Origin: Yeguia hominis | GTDB lineage: Bacteria; Bacillota; Clostridia; Oscillospirales; Acutalibacteraceae | Length of the DNA stretch: 64,000 bases | Assembly (NCBI RefSeq): GCF_014384705.1 | Contig: NZ_JACRSN010000010.1 | Span: 44,415 to 108,414 of the forward strand | Direction: 5' to 3' | Shown here: positions 25,336 to 33,906 of the stretch, piece by piece | Numbering within the stretch: the first letter of the stretch is position 1 | How the letters are laid out: the number at the start of each line of letters is the position of its first letter | Notes under the pieces: model-generated | Seen by the model: the letters and a program-made list of their open reading frames with translations, nothing else | Told to the model about the DNA's origin: nothing | The model's database searches: none | Made by a program: the position numbers and the translations under genes

Positions 25336-26315
25336 CACGCGAAATTCTCGTATCCAAGGCTTCCGAGATGCTGGAAAACGGTACGGTTGACCGTGTCCTC
25401 GGATGGAAGGCCGGAGAATTCGACTACGATGTAACGCCCGCAGTTTTCCATACGGCGGAAGAACTCGCCGAAAGCTTTGTCTGGAATGATTTTTGCGGCG
25501 CAAACTTTTCGAAGTATCTTGTAAAAGAGACCGGAAAGAGCGAACAGAAGATTCTGGTGTTTTTAAAGCCCTGTGATACCTACAGCTTCAACCAGCTCCT
25601 GACAGAACACCGCTTTAACCGCGAAAAAGTGTACGTCGTCGGCGTACCCTGCAGCGGAATGCTGGATGCCGGCCGAATCAAGGAGCAGGCAGAAGGCATC
25701 GCTGCGATTCGGGTCGATGGGGAACAGGTTCTGGTCGATACGCTCTACGACGGCACGTTGGCACTCGACCGCAGCGCGATGCTGCCGGATCGCTGCACAA
25801 ACTGCAAATCGAAACAGCATGTGGCTTATGATGAGCTGCTCGGCGAAGACGGCGAGATCCTCGACAGCAAGCGGTTTGACGAAGTCGATAAAATCGAAAA
25901 AATGACGCCGGATGAGCGCTTTGCATTCTGGCAGAACGAGCTTTCCCGCTGCATCCGCTGCAATGCCTGCCGTGATATTTGTCCGGCCTGCACCTGCGAG
26001 AGATGCGTATTTGACAACCCGAATTCCGGCGTGGAAAACAAAGCGCCTGCAACCTCTTTTGAGGAGCAGATGTTCCATATCATCCGCGCATTCCATGTGG
26101 CCGGACGCTGCACCGACTGTGGGGAATGTTCGAGAGTATGTCCGCAGCACATTCCGCTGCATCTGCTCAACCGGAAATTCATAAAAGACATCGATGCGTT
26201 CTATGGGGAATACCAGGCGGGCGCCGAGGTTGGCAGCCGTGCGCCGATCGTGAATTACACGACCGACGATCTGGAGCCGAGCGAAGCGGTAGAAAGAGGT
26301 GACGAGAATGCGTAA
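25323..26315 (+). CDS. FrhB-like/4Fe-4S protein of the Flx module
   Basis: A 330-aa iron-sulfur protein. The N-terminal half resembles the F420 hydrogenase / formate dehydrogenase beta (FrhB) domain: ILVFLKPCDTYSFNQLL and VVGVPCSGMLDAGR. The C-terminal half has cysteine sets CTNCK, CIRCNACRDICPACTCERCVF and CTDCGECSRVCPQHIPL, room for two or more [4Fe-4S] clusters. It overlaps flxD by 13 bases. It corresponds to one of the two ferredoxin-like Flx subunits (FlxB or FlxC); which one cannot be fixed by eye, so no symbol is given. Confidence 0.8.
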   Translation: MQEITREILVSKASEMLENGTVDRVLGWKAGEFDYDVTPAVFHTAEELAESFVWNDFCGANFSKYLVKETGKSEQKILVFLKPCDTYSFNQLLTEHRFNREKVYVVGVPCSGMLDAGRIKEQAEGIAAIRVDGEQVLVDTLYDGTLALDRSAMLPDRCTNCKSKQHVAYDELLGEDGEILDSKRFDEVDKIEKMTPDERFAFWQNELSRCIRCNACRDICPACTCERCVFDNPNSGVENKAPATSFEEQMFHIIRAFHVAGRCTDCGECSRVCPQHIPLHLLNRKFIKDIDAFYGEYQAGAEVGSRAPIVNYTTDDLEPSEAVERGDENA

Positions 26316-27333
26316 AGTAGCACTTGAAAAATTAGATGCCTTCTTTTCCGCAATCGCAGCCGGACAGAAGCTTTATCTGCCGGTCGACACCGAAGCCGGT
26401 GCAAAATTTGAGCCGTGGGAGAGCGGAAAAACGCTTTCGAATGCGCTCAACACCGTCAGAAGCGCGAAAGATTTCTTCTTTCCGCAGACGGAAAACCTCA
26501 TGGACTTTAAAGTGGAAGGCAAAACCATCGAAATCATCGATACGCGCAAAGAGTGCGAGGATTTTGTCCTCTTCGGCGTGCGTGCCTGCGATGTAAAGAG
26601 CTTTGAAATTCTCGACCGGGTATTCCTTGCGGATCCTGTCGATACCTATTACCAGAACCGCCGGGAACACGGCGCGATCTTCTCCATGGCCTGCACAAAG
26701 CCGGTGGAAACCTGCTTCTGCGGTACCTTTGGCATTGATGCGGCAAACCCGGAGGGCGATGTTGTCTGCTATAAGACTGATGACGCGATTTACCTCGACG
26801 CCAAGACGGAGAAGGGCAAAGCGATTCTTGAGAAGCTTTCCGATGTGACGGAAGAAGCAGACGGCGATGCCGTTGCCGCACAGAAGGAGCTGATCGGCGA
26901 GCGCATGAAAAAGCTGCCGCTTGCATCGCTTTCTGCACAGGCTTTCGGCGCCGGAAAGACCGCGGAATTCTTTGACGCACCGGAATGGAAGGCGCTCTCG
27001 CAGTCCTGCCTCGGATGCGGAACCTGCACGTTTGTCTGCCCGACCTGCCAGTGCTACGACATCAAGGATTTCGATACCGGACACGGTGTCAAGCGTTTCC
27101 GCTGCTGGGATTCCTGCATGTACTCCGACTTTACCAAAATGTCGGCCGGACAGCCCCGTCTGACGCAGCTTGAGCGTTTCCGCCAGCGGTTCATGCACAA
27201 ACTCGTGTATTATCCCACCAACAACGACGGACTGTTTTCCTGCGTCGGCTGTGGCCGGTGTCTTGCAAAATGTCCGATCCAGATGAATATTGTCAAGGTC
27301 ATGAAAGCGTTAGGAGGTTGTGAACATGCTTAA
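26308..27333 (+). CDS. 4Fe-4S dicluster protein (AsrA/HydB-like) of the Flx module
   Basis: A 341-aa protein of the type found as the beta subunit of sulfhydrogenases and as AsrA of anaerobic sulfite reductase. The N-terminal part has FGVRACDVKSFEILDRVF and TCFCGTFGID. The C-terminal part has two [4Fe-4S] motifs, CLGCGTCTFVCPTCQCYD and CVGCGRCLAKCPIQMNIVK. The AGAGG is spaced 9 nt from the ATG at 26308, preferred over an in-frame GTG at 26299. It overlaps the genes on both sides by 8 bases. It probably relays electrons between the NADH-binding protein and FlxD/HdrA. Confidence 0.82.
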   Translation: MRKVALEKLDAFFSAIAAGQKLYLPVDTEAGAKFEPWESGKTLSNALNTVRSAKDFFFPQTENLMDFKVEGKTIEIIDTRKECEDFVLFGVRACDVKSFEILDRVFLADPVDTYYQNRREHGAIFSMACTKPVETCFCGTFGIDAANPEGDVVCYKTDDAIYLDAKTEKGKAILEKLSDVTEEADGDAVAAQKELIGERMKKLPLASLSAQAFGAGKTAEFFDAPEWKALSQSCLGCGTCTFVCPTCQCYDIKDFDTGHGVKRFRCWDSCMYSDFTKMSAGQPRLTQLERFRQRFMHKLVYYPTNNDGLFSCVGCGRCLAKCPIQMNIVKVMKALGGCEHA

Positions 27334-28159
27334 TCGGAAAGAGCCGTTGATCCCCGTGGTAGGCGTCGTCACCGATATCCGCATCGATACCCCGGACGTC
27401 AAGACCTTCCGTGTTGTGACGCCTGACGGAAAAAAGGCGTTCGAACACAAGCCCGGCCAGTGCGCGATGCTGTCGGTTCCGGGCGTCGGCGAGGCGATGT
27501 TTTCGATCACTTCTTCGCCGACAAACACCGAATTTATGGAGTTTTCCATTAAAAAATGCGGATGCGTGACCCAGTGGCTGCACTCGATGGAGGTCGGCCA
27601 GCAGATTACAATCCGCGGACCGTACGGCAATGCATTTCCGGTCGATACTGCTTTTGCCGGACATGACATGCTCTTTATCGCCGGCGGTATCGGCCTGGCG
27701 CCGCTGCGCTCCGTCATCAACTACTGCCGCCACTACCGCGACCGTTACGGCAAGATTGACATCGTATACGGATCCCGCAGCATGCAGGATCTCGTCGATT
27801 ACCGCGAAATCATCGACGAATGGTCGAAGGACAGCGGCGTGAACGTCCACCTGACGATTGACCGCGAACAGCCGGAATGGGACGGACATGTCGGGTTCGT
27901 ACCGAATTATGTCAAAGAACTCGGGTTTTCCACCGATAAAATCGCTGTGCTCTGCGGACCGCCGATCATGATCAAATTTACCCTTGCCGGCCTGCAGGAA
28001 ATCGGCTTTGACAAAACGCAGGTGTATACCACGATGGAACTTCGCATGAAATGCGGCATTGGAAAATGCGGCCGCTGCAATATCGGCTCAAAATATGTCT
28101 GCAAGGACGGCCCGGTGTTCCGCTGCGATGAAATCGACGAACTTCCGGATGAATATTGA
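27326..28159 (+). CDS. flxA: FlxA-like FAD/NAD(P)-binding oxidoreductase
   Basis: A 277-aa ferredoxin-NADP reductase-type protein. It has FAD-binding PGQCAMLSVPG and FSITSSP, NAD-binding AGGIGLAPLRSVIN, the terminal CGPPIMIKF motif, and a C-terminal [2Fe-2S] loop (MELRMKCGIGKCGRCNIG followed by YVCKDGPVF). It is the likely entry point for NADH into the Flx-Hdr system. AGGAGG is spaced 8 nt from the ATG. The same family includes the gamma subunit of sulfhydrogenases and AsrB; the HdrABC and FlxD neighbours favour FlxA. Confidence 0.87.
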   Translation: MLNRKEPLIPVVGVVTDIRIDTPDVKTFRVVTPDGKKAFEHKPGQCAMLSVPGVGEAMFSITSSPTNTEFMEFSIKKCGCVTQWLHSMEVGQQITIRGPYGNAFPVDTAFAGHDMLFIAGGIGLAPLRSVINYCRHYRDRYGKIDIVYGSRSMQDLVDYREIIDEWSKDSGVNVHLTIDREQPEWDGHVGFVPNYVKELGFSTDKIAVLCGPPIMIKFTLAGLQEIGFDKTQVYTTMELRMKCGIGKCGRCNIGSKYVCKDGPVFRCDEIDELPDEY

Positions 28160-28175
28160 TAAGGAGAATTGGAAC

Positions 28176-28850
28176 ATGGAAAAGATGGCGAACATTTACC
28201 TGTTCGGTAAGCAGTACAGCGTACCCGACAATCTGACAATCATGCGCGCAATGGAATACGCAGGCTACCAGCTTGTCCGCGGATGCGGCTGCCGGAATGG
28301 GTTCTGCGGTGCGTGTGCGACAATCTACCGCATCAAAGGCGATCGCGAACTGAAAACCTGCCTTGCGTGCCAGACAAAGGTTGAAAACGACATGTATGTC
28401 GCAACGCTTCCGTTTTTCCCGCTGGTCAAACAGGTCTACGATATCGAGAAAATCAAACCCACCGAGCAGATCATGATGCAGCTTTATCCGGAAATTTATG
28501 CTTGCGTCGGCTGCAATGCCTGCACGAAGAGCTGCACGCAGGACCTCAATGTCATGCAGTACATCGCTTATGCGCAGCGCGGTGAATTCGACAAATGCGC
28601 CGAGGAATCCTTTGACTGCGTCATGTGCGGCGTATGTTCCTCCCGCTGCCCGGCCGGAATTTCCCATCCGCAGGTCGCCATGCTGGCGCGCCGCCTGAAC
28701 GGGAAATATCTTGCTCCGAAGACCGAACATCTTGCGAACCGCGTCAAGGAAATTCACGACGGCACCTTCACGGAGCTGATCGAGGCGTTGATGCAGAAGC
28801 CGGTTGACGAGATCAAGGAGCTTTACAACAACCGGGAGATTGAGAAGTAA
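28176..28850 (+). CDS. Fumarate-reductase-like Fe-S subunit (FrdB/TfrB N-terminal type)
   Basis: A 224-aa iron-sulfur protein. The N-terminal [2Fe-2S] ferredoxin fold has RGCGCRNGFCGACATIY and TCLACQTK. The C-terminal helical domain has CVGCNACTKSCTQDLNV and CVMCGVCSSRCPAGISHPQ, two cubane motifs in HdrC-like spacing. This is the layout of succinate dehydrogenase/fumarate reductase B subunits, but without the usual third-cluster Cys arrangement for a membrane quinone site, and no anchor subunit is nearby. It sits 16 bases after flxA and 14 before the flavoprotein, so it probably links the Hdr module to that flavoprotein. Confidence 0.78.
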   Translation: MEKMANIYLFGKQYSVPDNLTIMRAMEYAGYQLVRGCGCRNGFCGACATIYRIKGDRELKTCLACQTKVENDMYVATLPFFPLVKQVYDIEKIKPTEQIMMQLYPEIYACVGCNACTKSCTQDLNVMQYIAYAQRGEFDKCAEESFDCVMCGVCSSRCPAGISHPQVAMLARRLNGKYLAPKTEHLANRVKEIHDGTFTELIEALMQKPVDEIKELYNNREIEK

Positions 28851-28864
28851 GGAGGAGAAGATCC

Positions 28865-30475
28865 ATGTATTCGAAAGAATTTCAGGAGTCCCTGGCAGCG
28901 GTGGAGGCTGCAAGAGCAGCAAACATTGCCTACGAACCGGTCCGAATGACGGCGCAGGAGAAGGATGATCTTCTCGCAGCATACCATCCGGACTATAAAA
29001 AGAGTGAGTTTTCTACGCTGCAGATCGGCCCGAATAAAGGGGAGAAGGTTCCGCACGAGCTGTGCGAGATGCTGCAGGCCCACAGCCGGATCAGCGCAGC
29101 GGACATTGATCTCGACGATATCAAATATGATGTCGACGTCCTGATCATCGGCGGCGGCGGCGCAGGTGCTTCCGCGGCAATCGAGGCGGACGAGGCCGGC
29201 GCGAAGACGATGATCGTCACGAAGCTTCGGATCGGCGACGCCAATACCATGATGGCGGAGGGCGGTATCCAGGCTGCGGATAAGCCGAACGATTCTCCGG
29301 CAATTCACTTTGTTGATGCCTTCGGCGGCGGTCACTATGCGGCAAAGCGCGATCTGCTTGCGAAACTCGTCTGCGATGCGCCGGAAGCGATTCAGTGGCT
29401 CAACGATCTCGGCGTCGAGTTCGACAAGGCGCCGGACGGCACAATGATTACCACCCACGGCGGCGGAACATCCCGTAAGCGTATGCACGCGGCGAAGGAC
29501 TATTCCGGTGCAGAAATCATGCGGACACTGCGTGATGAAGTGATCAACCGCGGCATTGAAATCGTCGATTTCACCGCTGCCATTGAACTGATCCTCGACG
29601 AGGACGGCAAAGCGGCAGGTGCAGTGCTGATGAATATGGAAACACATGAGCTTATGGTTGCGCGTGCAAAGACCGTAATCATCGCAACCGGCGGTGCAGG
29701 ACGGATGCATTATCAGGGCTTCCCGACGTCGAACCACTACGGTGCAACGGCGGACGGTCTGGTGCTTGGCTATCGTGTCGGCGCAAAGCTGCTCTATGCG
29801 GATACGTTGCAGTATCATCCGACAGGCGCCGCTTATCCGCAGCAGATTTTCGGTGCACTGGTTACGGAAAAAGTTCGTTCCCTCGGCGCAAAGCTCGTCA
29901 ACCGGGACGGCAAAGTCTTTATGCATCCTTTGGAGACGCGTGACGTTGCGGCAGCTTCCATCATCCGCGAGTGCTCCGACCGTGCAGAAGGCGTTGATAC
30001 CGGAAGCGGAGAAGCTGTTTGGCTCGATACGCCGATGATCGAAGCAATCGGCGGCGAAGGCACGATTGAAAAGCGCATTCCGGCCATGATGCGGATGTTC
30101 GCAACCTATGGCATCGATATCCGCAAGGAACCGATCCTTGTCTATCCGACGCTTCACTATCAGAACGGCGGACTCGATATCAACGTAAACGGTATGACGA
30201 CAAATGTCGAAAATCTCTTTGTAGCCGGCGAGGCTGTCGGCGGAATCCACGGACGCAACCGTCTGATGGGCAACTCGCTGCTCGACGTGATTGTATTCGG
30301 ACGCAACGCCGGACAGAACGCCTCCGCAAAGGCAAAAGATGTGAAAGTTGGCAAGCTGACCCTTGCGCATATCGCGAAATTCGACGCAGAGCGCGAAGCG
30401 GCCGGCATCGAAACCGACACAGTATCTCCGAAGCTGTTACCGGATTATCGCAATAAGAAAAACGGTATTAAGTGA
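28865..30475 (+). CDS. Soluble fumarate-reductase-type flavoprotein (FrdA/TfrA-like)
   Basis: A 536-aa flavoprotein of the succinate dehydrogenase/fumarate reductase/L-aspartate oxidase family. The FAD motif VLIIGGGGAGASAAIEADEAG starts near residue 92. Active-site blocks: LQYHPTGA, ETRDVAAASIIREC with the proton-shuttle Arg, LHYQNGGLDI with the substrate His, and NRLMGNSLLDVIVFGR. Where membrane enzymes have the FAD-linking His (SHTVAA-GG), this one reads DANTMMAEGG, so FAD should be non-covalent, as in soluble members. An unusual extension of about 90 residues precedes the Rossmann motif. Methanogen TfrA is the nearest functional model. Aspartate oxidase is less likely given the Fe-S partner and fermentation neighbours. 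Confidence 0.85.
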   Translation: MYSKEFQESLAAVEAARAANIAYEPVRMTAQEKDDLLAAYHPDYKKSEFSTLQIGPNKGEKVPHELCEMLQAHSRISAADIDLDDIKYDVDVLIIGGGGAGASAAIEADEAGAKTMIVTKLRIGDANTMMAEGGIQAADKPNDSPAIHFVDAFGGGHYAAKRDLLAKLVCDAPEAIQWLNDLGVEFDKAPDGTMITTHGGGTSRKRMHAAKDYSGAEIMRTLRDEVINRGIEIVDFTAAIELILDEDGKAAGAVLMNMETHELMVARAKTVIIATGGAGRMHYQGFPTSNHYGATADGLVLGYRVGAKLLYADTLQYHPTGAAYPQQIFGALVTEKVRSLGAKLVNRDGKVFMHPLETRDVAAASIIRECSDRAEGVDTGSGEAVWLDTPMIEAIGGEGTIEKRIPAMMRMFATYGIDIRKEPILVYPTLHYQNGGLDINVNGMTTNVENLFVAGEAVGGIHGRNRLMGNSLLDVIVFGRNAGQNASAKAKDVKVGKLTLAHIAKFDAEREAAGIETDTVSPKLLPDYRNKKNGIK

Positions 30476-30491
30476 AAGGGGTACGGGGGTA

Positions 30492-31754
30492 ATGAGTCTA
30501 TTTGGCGGCGTAATTAACGTCTCGGGGATTTCCTTTTTAATGTTTTCTATTATGGTGATTGTCGCGCTCGGATATTTGCTCGGGCGCATCACCATAAAGG
30601 GCGTGTCGCTCGGTACAGCAGGTGTGTTTATCGTTGCACTGCTTTTTGGCGCGCTTTTTTATGAAGACCTTTCGACGGCACTCAAATCCGCAGAAGTGAC
30701 GTCGAACGGCTTAAAAATTGTCGAAAACACGGGCCTCGTGTTTTTCGTGACTTCCGTCGGGTTTATTGCCGGACCGAAATTCTTCAAAAACCTCAAGAAG
30801 AATTTTAAATCCTACATTTTGCTCGGCGTATCGATTATTCTTGCAGGCGGCCTGACCTGTGTAGCCTGCTATTATATCGGCAGAGGCAGCGAGAGTAATT
30901 CCAGCGAGTTTATTGCGATGCTCGACGGTCTGCTTTCCGGCTCTCTGACGACAACACCGGGCTTCTCTGCCGCAAAAGAAACGGTAAAGAACCTGTATGT
31001 CAATGATCCGGAAATGTCGGCAGCGTGCGAAGCGGCTGTCACCGTCGGACATGGCATCGCGTATCTGTTCGGTGTGGTCGGCGTCGTGCTGTTTGTCCAG
31101 CTGATTCCAAAATTCACCAAAGCCAATATGGAAGAGGAGCGCAAGAAACTTGCGAGCGTGGATATGGGCACAGCAAAGACCTATTCCGGCAAGCTGATCG
31201 ACATCGATCCGATGGGACTTGGTGCATTCGGCCTGGCGGCGCTGATCGGCCTTGTAATCGGCAATATCCGCATTCCGCTTTCTTCGCAGGGGCTTTCCGG
31301 GACTTGCTTCTCTCTGACCACGACCGGCGGCGCGCTGGTTACGGCGCTCGTATTCGGACATTTTTCGAGAATCGGACGCGTCAACATTATGCCGCCGAAG
31401 AAAACACTCGAAAATCTGCGCGAACTCGGCCTCATGCTCTTCCTGATCGGCGCAGGTGTTGCGGGCGGTGCAAACTTTGTCAAGTACTTTAAGCCGGTTT
31501 ACTTCCTCTATGGCGCGATTATGACGCTGGTTCCGATGATTGTCGGTTACCTGATTGCAAAGTACATCTTAAAACTCAGCCTGCTCAACAATCTGGGCTC
31601 CATTACGGGCGGCATGACCTCTACGCCTGCGCTCGGCACGCTCATTAACGTTGCCGGCACCGAAGATGTGGCGGCCGCCTATGCTGCAACGTATCCGATC
31701 GCGCTGCTTGCGGTCGTTTTGGTTTCGCAGTTCCTGATTGTGATCTTCGGTTAG
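30492..31754 (+). CDS. AspT/YidE-family (AAEx) membrane transporter, likely succinate or aspartate export
   Basis: A 420-aa integral membrane protein with about ten helices and the two repeated Asp-Al_Ex halves. Each half contains the family signature: GLLSGSLTTTPGFSAAKE in the first, GSITGGMTSTPALGTLINVAG in the second. Family members include aspartate:alanine antiporters and the succinate exporter SucE of corynebacteria. Position directly behind the fumarate-reductase-like pair suggests dicarboxylate (succinate) efflux or exchange. The ATG at 30492 follows a purine-rich GGGGGT; the frame is open further upstream inside frdA but without a ribosome site. Confidence 0.83.
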   Translation: MSLFGGVINVSGISFLMFSIMVIVALGYLLGRITIKGVSLGTAGVFIVALLFGALFYEDLSTALKSAEVTSNGLKIVENTGLVFFVTSVGFIAGPKFFKNLKKNFKSYILLGVSIILAGGLTCVACYYIGRGSESNSSEFIAMLDGLLSGSLTTTPGFSAAKETVKNLYVNDPEMSAACEAAVTVGHGIAYLFGVVGVVLFVQLIPKFTKANMEEERKKLASVDMGTAKTYSGKLIDIDPMGLGAFGLAALIGLVIGNIRIPLSSQGLSGTCFSLTTTGGALVTALVFGHFSRIGRVNIMPPKKTLENLRELGLMLFLIGAGVAGGANFVKYFKPVYFLYGAIMTLVPMIVGYLIAKYILKLSLLNNLGSITGGMTSTPALGTLINVAGTEDVAAAYAATYPIALLAVVLVSQFLIVIFG

Positions 31755-31797
31755 TCTGTTAAAAACTAGATTTTATTCTGAACAGGAGGTGGAATTC

Positions 31798-32412
31798 ATG
31801 AAGCAAATGGAAGTTTCACGTGCGACAATGGGCCGCATTCCGATCTATCTGAAATATTTGAAGGAAACGAATCATCATGCCGAAAATATTTCTGCGACTG
31901 CGCTTGCCAGAGCACTTGGGCTTGGCGAAGTACAGGTCCGTAAGGATCTTGGCGCGGTAAGCGGCGCCGGCAGACCCAAAACCGGGTATCAGATTCAGGA
32001 GCTGATTGCGGCGCTGGAGAAATTTCTGACGAACGACGAGAACAGCAGTGTTGTGATCGTCGGCGCCGGAAAGCTCGGCAGGGCGTTGCTTGACTATAGC
32101 GGATTTGCGGAATATGGCCTTCAGATTGTCGCGGCCTTTGACATTGCGGTGTCCGAAACGGCGTACAGCAAGACCGGCAAACCGATTTATGCCATGGATT
32201 CCTTTGCTGCCTTCTGTCAGTCGCATGCCGTGCGCATTGGGGTCATTACCGTTCCGGCCCCCAATGCGCAGGAAGTTTGCGACCGAATGGTTGCAAATGG
32301 AATTCGTGCCATCTGGTGTTTTGCGCCCTGTACGCTTTCTGTTCCGGAAGAAATTCCGGTTCAGTATGAGAATATGGGGCTCTCGCTTGCATATTTAAAG
32401 AAAAAGATTTAA
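31798..32412 (+). CDS. rex: Redox-sensing transcriptional repressor Rex
   Basis: A 204-aa NADH/NAD+-responsive repressor. The winged helix domain contains RIPIYLKYLKE and the recognition helix VQVRKDLGAVSGAGRPKTGY. The C-terminal Rossmann domain has VIVGAGKLGRALLDY. The C-terminal swap helix is present. AGGAGGT lies 8 nt from the ATG at 31798; an in-frame GTG at 31789 is too close to the site. Rex in Clostridia controls fermentation and hydrogenase genes. I did not find a convincing Rex palindrome in the upstream regions here. Confidence 0.95.
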   Translation: MKQMEVSRATMGRIPIYLKYLKETNHHAENISATALARALGLGEVQVRKDLGAVSGAGRPKTGYQIQELIAALEKFLTNDENSSVVIVGAGKLGRALLDYSGFAEYGLQIVAAFDIAVSETAYSKTGKPIYAMDSFAAFCQSHAVRIGVITVPAPNAQEVCDRMVANGIRAIWCFAPCTLSVPEEIPVQYENMGLSLAYLKKKI

Positions 32413-32434
32413 ATTGTTTGGAAAGGAACACACC

Positions 32435-32680
32435 ATGAAAATTACAATCTGTATCGGCTCTTCCTGTCACATTAAAGGTTCCCGCCAGGTGGTCGAACGA
32501 CTCCAGCAGCTGCTTGCAGCACACAATCTGACAGATCAGGTGGAACTTGCAGGAAGCTTTTGTGTGGGAAAATGTCAGCAGGGCGTCTGCGTAACGGTAG
32601 ACGGTGTGTTCCACTCTGTGTCGCCGGATTCTGTCGACAGCTTTTTCAAAACGGAAATCCTGCCGAAACTCAGCGCGTAA
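32435..32680 (+). CDS. Small thioredoxin-like [2Fe-2S] protein (second copy)
   Basis: An 81-aa protein with the same fold and cysteine spacing as the one after hydA: CIGSSC and CVGKC. It starts 22 bases after rex and lies 53 bases before the phosphatase gene. GGAAAGGA precedes the ATG; the frame extends 7 codons upstream to an ATG without a ribosome site. Placement between a redox repressor and a regulatory phosphatase suggests a redox-sensing or signalling use rather than bulk electron transfer, but that is inference. Confidence 0.82.
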   Translation: MKITICIGSSCHIKGSRQVVERLQQLLAAHNLTDQVELAGSFCVGKCQQGVCVTVDGVFHSVSPDSVDSFFKTEILPKLSA

Positions 32681-32733
32681 TCGCAGCTTCAAATCGCAGA
32701 ACGGTACGGATTTAGGCAAAGGAGTCAATCGGC

Positions 32734-33906
32734 ATGAATCATTTGTGTGCGGACATTGGATGGAAAAGCATCAATCATGAGGGCGAACAGCTTTGCGGGG
32801 ACCATGTGGATATCGTCTCCCAGAATGAAGATTCCACTGTGATTGTTCTGGCGGACGGTCTCGGCAGCGGTGTGAAAGCAAGCATCCTCTCGACGCTGAC
32901 TTCCAAGATTATCTCGACGATGATGGCGGAAGGCATGCCGGTTGAGGCGTGCGTCTCGACAATTGCCGCGACGCTGCCGATCTGTTCGGTGCGCGGTGTT
33001 GCATACTCGACGTTTACCATTATCCATCTGGTAGAGAATTCGACCGCGGAGCTCATCCAGTATGACAATCCGCAGGTGATTATGATCCGTGAAGGCGAAA
33101 TCTACGATTATCCGAAAACGGAGCGGACGATTGGCGGCAAGAGTATTTTTATGTCGTCAATTAAGCTGCAGGAGGGGGACGTCTTTGTTGCAATGAGCGA
33201 CGGATGTCCGCATGCAGGAATCGGAATGGCCTATAATTTCGGCTGGAAGCACGAGGACATCGCAGAATTCATGAAGCAGTTCGTGCCGGCAGGGCACCAC
33301 GCCAAGACGCTGGCGACGCTTCTTGTCAATGAATGTGACCGCCTATACGGCCACCGGCCCGGAGACGACGCGACGGCATGTGTGGTGCGGATCCGTGAAC
33401 GCAATCCGGTCAATATCCTGTTTGGCCCGCCGAGAAACCGTGACGACTGCGGACGAATGATGTCGCTGTTTTTCTCAAAAGAAGGCAAGCACATTGTCTG
33501 CGGCGGCACAACCTCTTCGATCGTTGCATCGTATTTGAACAAACCGATACAGGCGAGCCTTGTCTATGAGCGGAGCGATGTTCCGCCGACTGCGGCGATT
33601 GAGGGCGTGGATCTTGTGACGGAGGGCGTTATCACCATCAGCAGAGTGATCGAATACGCCAAGGATTTTCTGGACACAAACGAGAAATTCCAGGAATGGA
33701 GCACCGGAAAAGACGGTGCGTCGCAAATTTGCCGGCTGCTGTTTGAAGAAGCAACGGATATCAATTTCTATGTCGGCAGAGCGATCAATCCGGCGCATCA
33801 AAACCCGGATCTGCCAATCCACTTTAATATTAAGATGAATCTTGTTGAAGAACTTTCCTCCTGCTTAAAACAGATGGGCAAAAACCTGAAGGTCAGTTAT
33901 TTTTAA
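32734..33906 (+). CDS. SpoIIE-type PP2C-like serine phosphatase
   Basis: A 390-aa soluble phosphatase. The PP2C/SpoIIE metal-binding motifs are GDHVDIV (first Asp), VLADGLGSGVKAS, VAMSDGCPHAG and PGDDATACVVRI. No membrane segment is present, unlike sporulation SpoIIE. A C-terminal region of about 150 residues, with a VCGGTTSSIVASYLN start, is unassigned. SpoIIE-like proteins with small [2Fe-2S] partners are recurrent neighbours of [FeFe]-hydrogenase genes in Clostridia and Thermotogales. Here it is last in the rex cassette, suggesting control of the redox genes by dephosphorylation of an unknown target. Confidence 0.85.
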   Translation: MNHLCADIGWKSINHEGEQLCGDHVDIVSQNEDSTVIVLADGLGSGVKASILSTLTSKIISTMMAEGMPVEACVSTIAATLPICSVRGVAYSTFTIIHLVENSTAELIQYDNPQVIMIREGEIYDYPKTERTIGGKSIFMSSIKLQEGDVFVAMSDGCPHAGIGMAYNFGWKHEDIAEFMKQFVPAGHHAKTLATLLVNECDRLYGHRPGDDATACVVRIRERNPVNILFGPPRNRDDCGRMMSLFFSKEGKHIVCGGTTSSIVASYLNKPIQASLVYERSDVPPTAAIEGVDLVTEGVITISRVIEYAKDFLDTNEKFQEWSTGKDGASQICRLLFEEATDINFYVGRAINPAHQNPDLPIHFNIKMNLVEELSSCLKQMGKNLKVSYF

